Shown here piece after piece: positions 62,019 to 64,000 of a stretch of 64,000 nt of DNA. Position 1 is the stretch's first letter. Each line of letters begins with the position of its first letter. The notes under the pieces were generated by a model. The model was not told where the DNA came from. It searched no databases and saw nothing but the letters and a program-made list of their open reading frames with translations. Made by a program: the position numbers and the translations under genes. Source of the stretch: Streptomyces sp. NBC_00536 (GTDB lineage: Bacteria > Actinomycetota > Actinomycetes > Streptomycetales > Streptomycetaceae); NCBI RefSeq assembly GCF_036346295.1, contig NZ_CP107819.1:1178001-1242000 (forward strand), given 5' to 3'.

Positions 62019-63575
62019 TCAGGCGCCGCCGGGAGTGGGGTCACGGTCGATGACCTGCAGGAGCTTGAGCAGTTGCCTGGTTGCATCCAGTGCCGGGGCG
62101 TCCTGTTCGGGGGCGTCAACGTCCCAGTGCGCCAGGGCGTTCCTGTAAGCGCTGACCGTCTTGAGCCGGTCGACCATGTCCTCACGCTCGTACGGCCAGT
62201 CGAGCTTCGCCCAGCGGGCGTCGTCGTCGATCAGAAAGCGGTAGGCGCCGAGTGTCAGATCGGCAGCCGAGTGGATCTTCGCTGCCATATGAGGTTTGTG
62301 CGACGCGCGCAGTTCCTCAAGGGTGAAGCAGCCGACCGCACGGCGCAGTCTGCGCTCCACCTCTTCGAGGAGGGTGAAGGGTTCGACCCGCAGCTTCAAC
62401 TGGGCGGCCAGGTCGGAGGCGGTGAGAACGCCCACCACGACACCTTCGGCATCCACGATGATCAGGAAGCCGCGGTGCTGGATGTCCCCGATGCGCCCGA
62501 AGAGTTCCTCGGATTCCCGCGCGGTCCGTGGATGGCGGTGCATCGCCTCGGCGATGGTGCCCTCGCGCCGCCCGAGCTGGGCGCGCGCTATGCCCTCCCA
62601 TGTCACCGCGCCGATGAGCCGGTTGTGCGGCCCGACGACCGGCAGCTGCGAGAAGTCTCCTTGGATCATGCGAGTGACGGCCCGGCTCAAGGGCGCCTGT
62701 TCCTCGATGGTGACGACATCGCGTACGAACGGCAGACTGCCGATGCGCCAGGCGAGGTCCGCCTGGTCCGACCCGCCTGCCGTGCCCACGGCGGAGTCCT
62801 GGTAGGTGTGCCCGCCCTCCGGTGCGGCCACGTCGGCCTCTGGGTTCGCCGCGGCGACGGCGGACACGGTGACGATCCCGTCCATGCGTACGTCCGTGAA
62901 GTGCGGATCCACCCGCAACCCCCGCGTGCCCAGTTCACGGTCGACGAGGTCGATGACATCGACGGTCCGCCGGGACCAACCCCACAGCCCGATCAGGTCC
63001 CGGGCCGTCAGCTGGCGGCTCCCGGACTCCTCGACATCGCTCTCCAGCTCAACGGGCCCGGTCGGCGGCTCGATGTAGCCGTGGTAGCCGGGATCCACAC
63101 CGTCCGCGGCAAGTGCCTCCACGCGCCGGACCGCGTCGCCACGGCTCAATTCGCTGATGGTCAGCAAGGACCCCATGCTGTCCCGCAGGTCCCCCTTGAC
63201 GGCGGCCCGCTCCACGTCGCGGCGTTCCCACATGACCTCGCGGACGTGACGGAAACCGGGCGGGTTCTGGCCGCGGTACTCGTACTCACCGCTGAGCCGA
63301 CCGATCGCGATCACCGACCGGAACTTGCGCGGCATGACGACGAGGTCCCCGGTGTCCATCTTGAGGAATCGCCACAACTGGTGCGTCCAGCTCCGGACAG
63401 TTCGGGGAGCCTCGTCCGGGTAGGTGCGTTGGAGCTGCTCACCCAGTTCCTCGATCGAAGTGCAGCCCGAGAGGTCGCCCAGGCTTTCCCAGCCCGCGAG
63501 GACCAGTCCTTCGTCCAGCGCTGCCTGCTCCCGCTCGCCCTGCTTCCCGCCCCTGACCGTCCACGCCCTTGCCAC
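62019..63575 (-). CDS. Putative PUA/EVE-like reader + tandem CBS + HEPN-type protein (likely defence effector)
   Basis: A 518-aa protein (an in-frame ATG at 63695 would add 40 residues, but the conserved part starts at VARAWTVRGGKQGERE after GTG 63575). Residues 1 to about 110 resemble the reader-like domain of Mrr-type restriction proteins (GDLVVMPRKFRSVIAIGRL). A linker follows that also occurs in restriction endonucleases (LIGLWGWSRRTVDVIDLV, GLRVDPHF). Residues about 270-395 form two CBS domains (DFSQLPVVGPHNRLIGAVTW, VGVLTASDLA). The C-terminal about 120 residues are helical and contain R478-N-A-L-A-H483, the R-X4-H motif of HEPN ribonucleases (YRNALAHW). CBS domains usually bind adenine nucleotides, so nucleotide-gated RNase activity is inferred. 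Confidence 0.75.
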   Translation of the reverse strand: MARAWTVRGGKQGEREQAALDEGLVLAGWESLGDLSGCTSIEELGEQLQRTYPDEAPRTVRSWTHQLWRFLKMDTGDLVVMPRKFRSVIAIGRLSGEYEYRGQNPPGFRHVREVMWERRDVERAAVKGDLRDSMGSLLTISELSRGDAVRRVEALAADGVDPGYHGYIEPPTGPVELESDVEESGSRQLTARDLIGLWGWSRRTVDVIDLVDRELGTRGLRVDPHFTDVRMDGIVTVSAVAAANPEADVAAPEGGHTYQDSAVGTAGGSDQADLAWRIGSLPFVRDVVTIEEQAPLSRAVTRMIQGDFSQLPVVGPHNRLIGAVTWEGIARAQLGRREGTIAEAMHRHPRTARESEELFGRIGDIQHRGFLIIVDAEGVVVGVLTASDLAAQLKLRVEPFTLLEEVERRLRRAVGCFTLEELRASHKPHMAAKIHSAADLTLGAYRFLIDDDARWAKLDWPYEREDMVDRLKTVSAYRNALAHWDVDAPEQDAPALDATRQLLKLLQVIDRDPTPGGA

Positions 63576-63773
63576 GACCCCGCCCCACCCCGTGCTCGAA
63601 TCCTTCGACCGTCCGCCGCTGGCCGGAAGCGAAACAGTAGTGAGCAAGGATCTGATTCGCTCACCCGCGGCCACGAGATGGCTGGGAATCGCCATTTCCG
63701 GTACCGAACCACTCCGTTCGACACGCTTCGAACAAGCGGCGGGCGGCGTGGCCCGCGATCTACGATCGCCCTC

Positions 63774-64000
63774 ATGTCATTGCGTCGTGTACTGCACATT
63801 TTCATGATCCTCGCCGTGGCCCTCACCGGGTGGGCCGGGGGCGCCACGAGCGTCGCCTGGGCCGACGGGGACGGGCCGTCCACCGGCCGTCAGCTGCTCT
63901 TCTACAACCACGCCTACGGGGTGCTCGACCGCGAGACCGCGGACGCCATCGAACACTCCGCCTATCTGCGGGACTTCGCGAACTTCCAGGTCCGCACCAC
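63774..64000 (+). CDS. Secreted hypothetical protein, N-terminal fragment (cut by window edge)
   Basis: Rightward gene starting at ATG 63774 and running off the right edge. The first about 28 residues are a typical signal peptide (LHIFMILAVALTGWAGGATS followed by AWA), then a mature domain starts with RQLLFYNHAYGVLDRETADA. I associate this with the DUF5829 family of secreted Streptomyces proteins, with low certainty. The 198-bp spacer before it is shared with the divergent HEPN gene. Confidence 0.65.
   Translation, partial: MSLRRVLHIFMILAVALTGWAGGATSVAWADGDGPSTGRQLLFYNHAYGVLDRETADAIEHSAYLRDFANFQVRT

Overview
The window is very GC-rich actinobacterial DNA. GTG and TTG starts, 4-bp stop/start overlaps, a SpoIIE-type phosphatase with an anti-sigma-like ATPase domain, an SAV_915-like gene and DasR-like operators point to Streptomyces or a close relative. 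It reads as chromosome: no replication, transposase, integrase, tRNA, rRNA or CRISPR features were recognised.

Layout. (1) 1-1.6 kb: the end of a small leftward gene pair and a rightward cyclase-family hydrolase. (2) 1.76-8.55 kb: a 962-aa GAF-GAF-PP2C-ATPase signalling protein followed by a complete RbsA/RbsC/RbsB-type sugar ABC transporter. (3) 8.6-9.9 kb: a SixA-type phosphatase and a decayed gene. (4) 9.98-14.5 kb: a two-gene unit, a 139-aa membrane protein overlapping a 1365-aa P-loop NTPase whose C-terminal half is built of about 18 helical repeats; it looks like a STAND-type sensor/effector and its tail runs into a LysR gene. (5) 14.3-16.3 kb: LysR regulator with a clear T-N11-A box, divergent cupin and DoxX genes. 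(6) 17.0-44.7 kb: one large rightward exopolysaccharide locus. It holds an initiating glycosylphosphotransferase, an AlgD-like dehydrogenase, four glycosyltransferase-type genes including a pyruvyltransferase, two Wzz-like chain-length proteins, AsnB, a bi-domain oxidoreductase, a heparinase-like lyase, a beta-helix lipoprotein, Wzy and Wzx. A second module makes and decorates an unusual, probably nucleotide-activated branched sugar (C-methyltransferase, cytidylyltransferase-like, PIG-L deacetylase, epimerase, DUF4910 protein, RmlC, class III aminotransferase). (7) 44.7-52.4 kb: housekeeping and regulatory genes (PAP2, PadR plus acyl-CoA dehydrogenase, an orphan receiver domain, RecQ, a membrane-anchored hypothetical, a universal stress protein). 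(8) 52.7-61.9 kb: a compact, unusual biosynthetic locus: SAV_915-like, a diaminopimelate decarboxylase homologue, a PPTase, a free carrier protein and an amino acid:[carrier protein] ligase; divergently, a 2-oxoglutarate dioxygenase, a 1010-aa fusion with an NRPS condensation domain, and an MFS exporter. The divergent promoter carries two near-perfect DasR (dre) boxes. (9) 62.0-63.6 kb: a protein combining a putative PUA/EVE-like reader, tandem CBS domains and a HEPN-type R-X4-H motif, a likely defence effector. The window ends inside a secreted-protein gene.

The most novel items are the aa:CP-ligase/condensation locus at 54.4-61.9 kb, the repeat NTPase at 10.4-14.5 kb and the EVE-CBS-HEPN protein at 62.0-63.6 kb. 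All function calls rest on reading motifs and remembered family features; no database search was possible.
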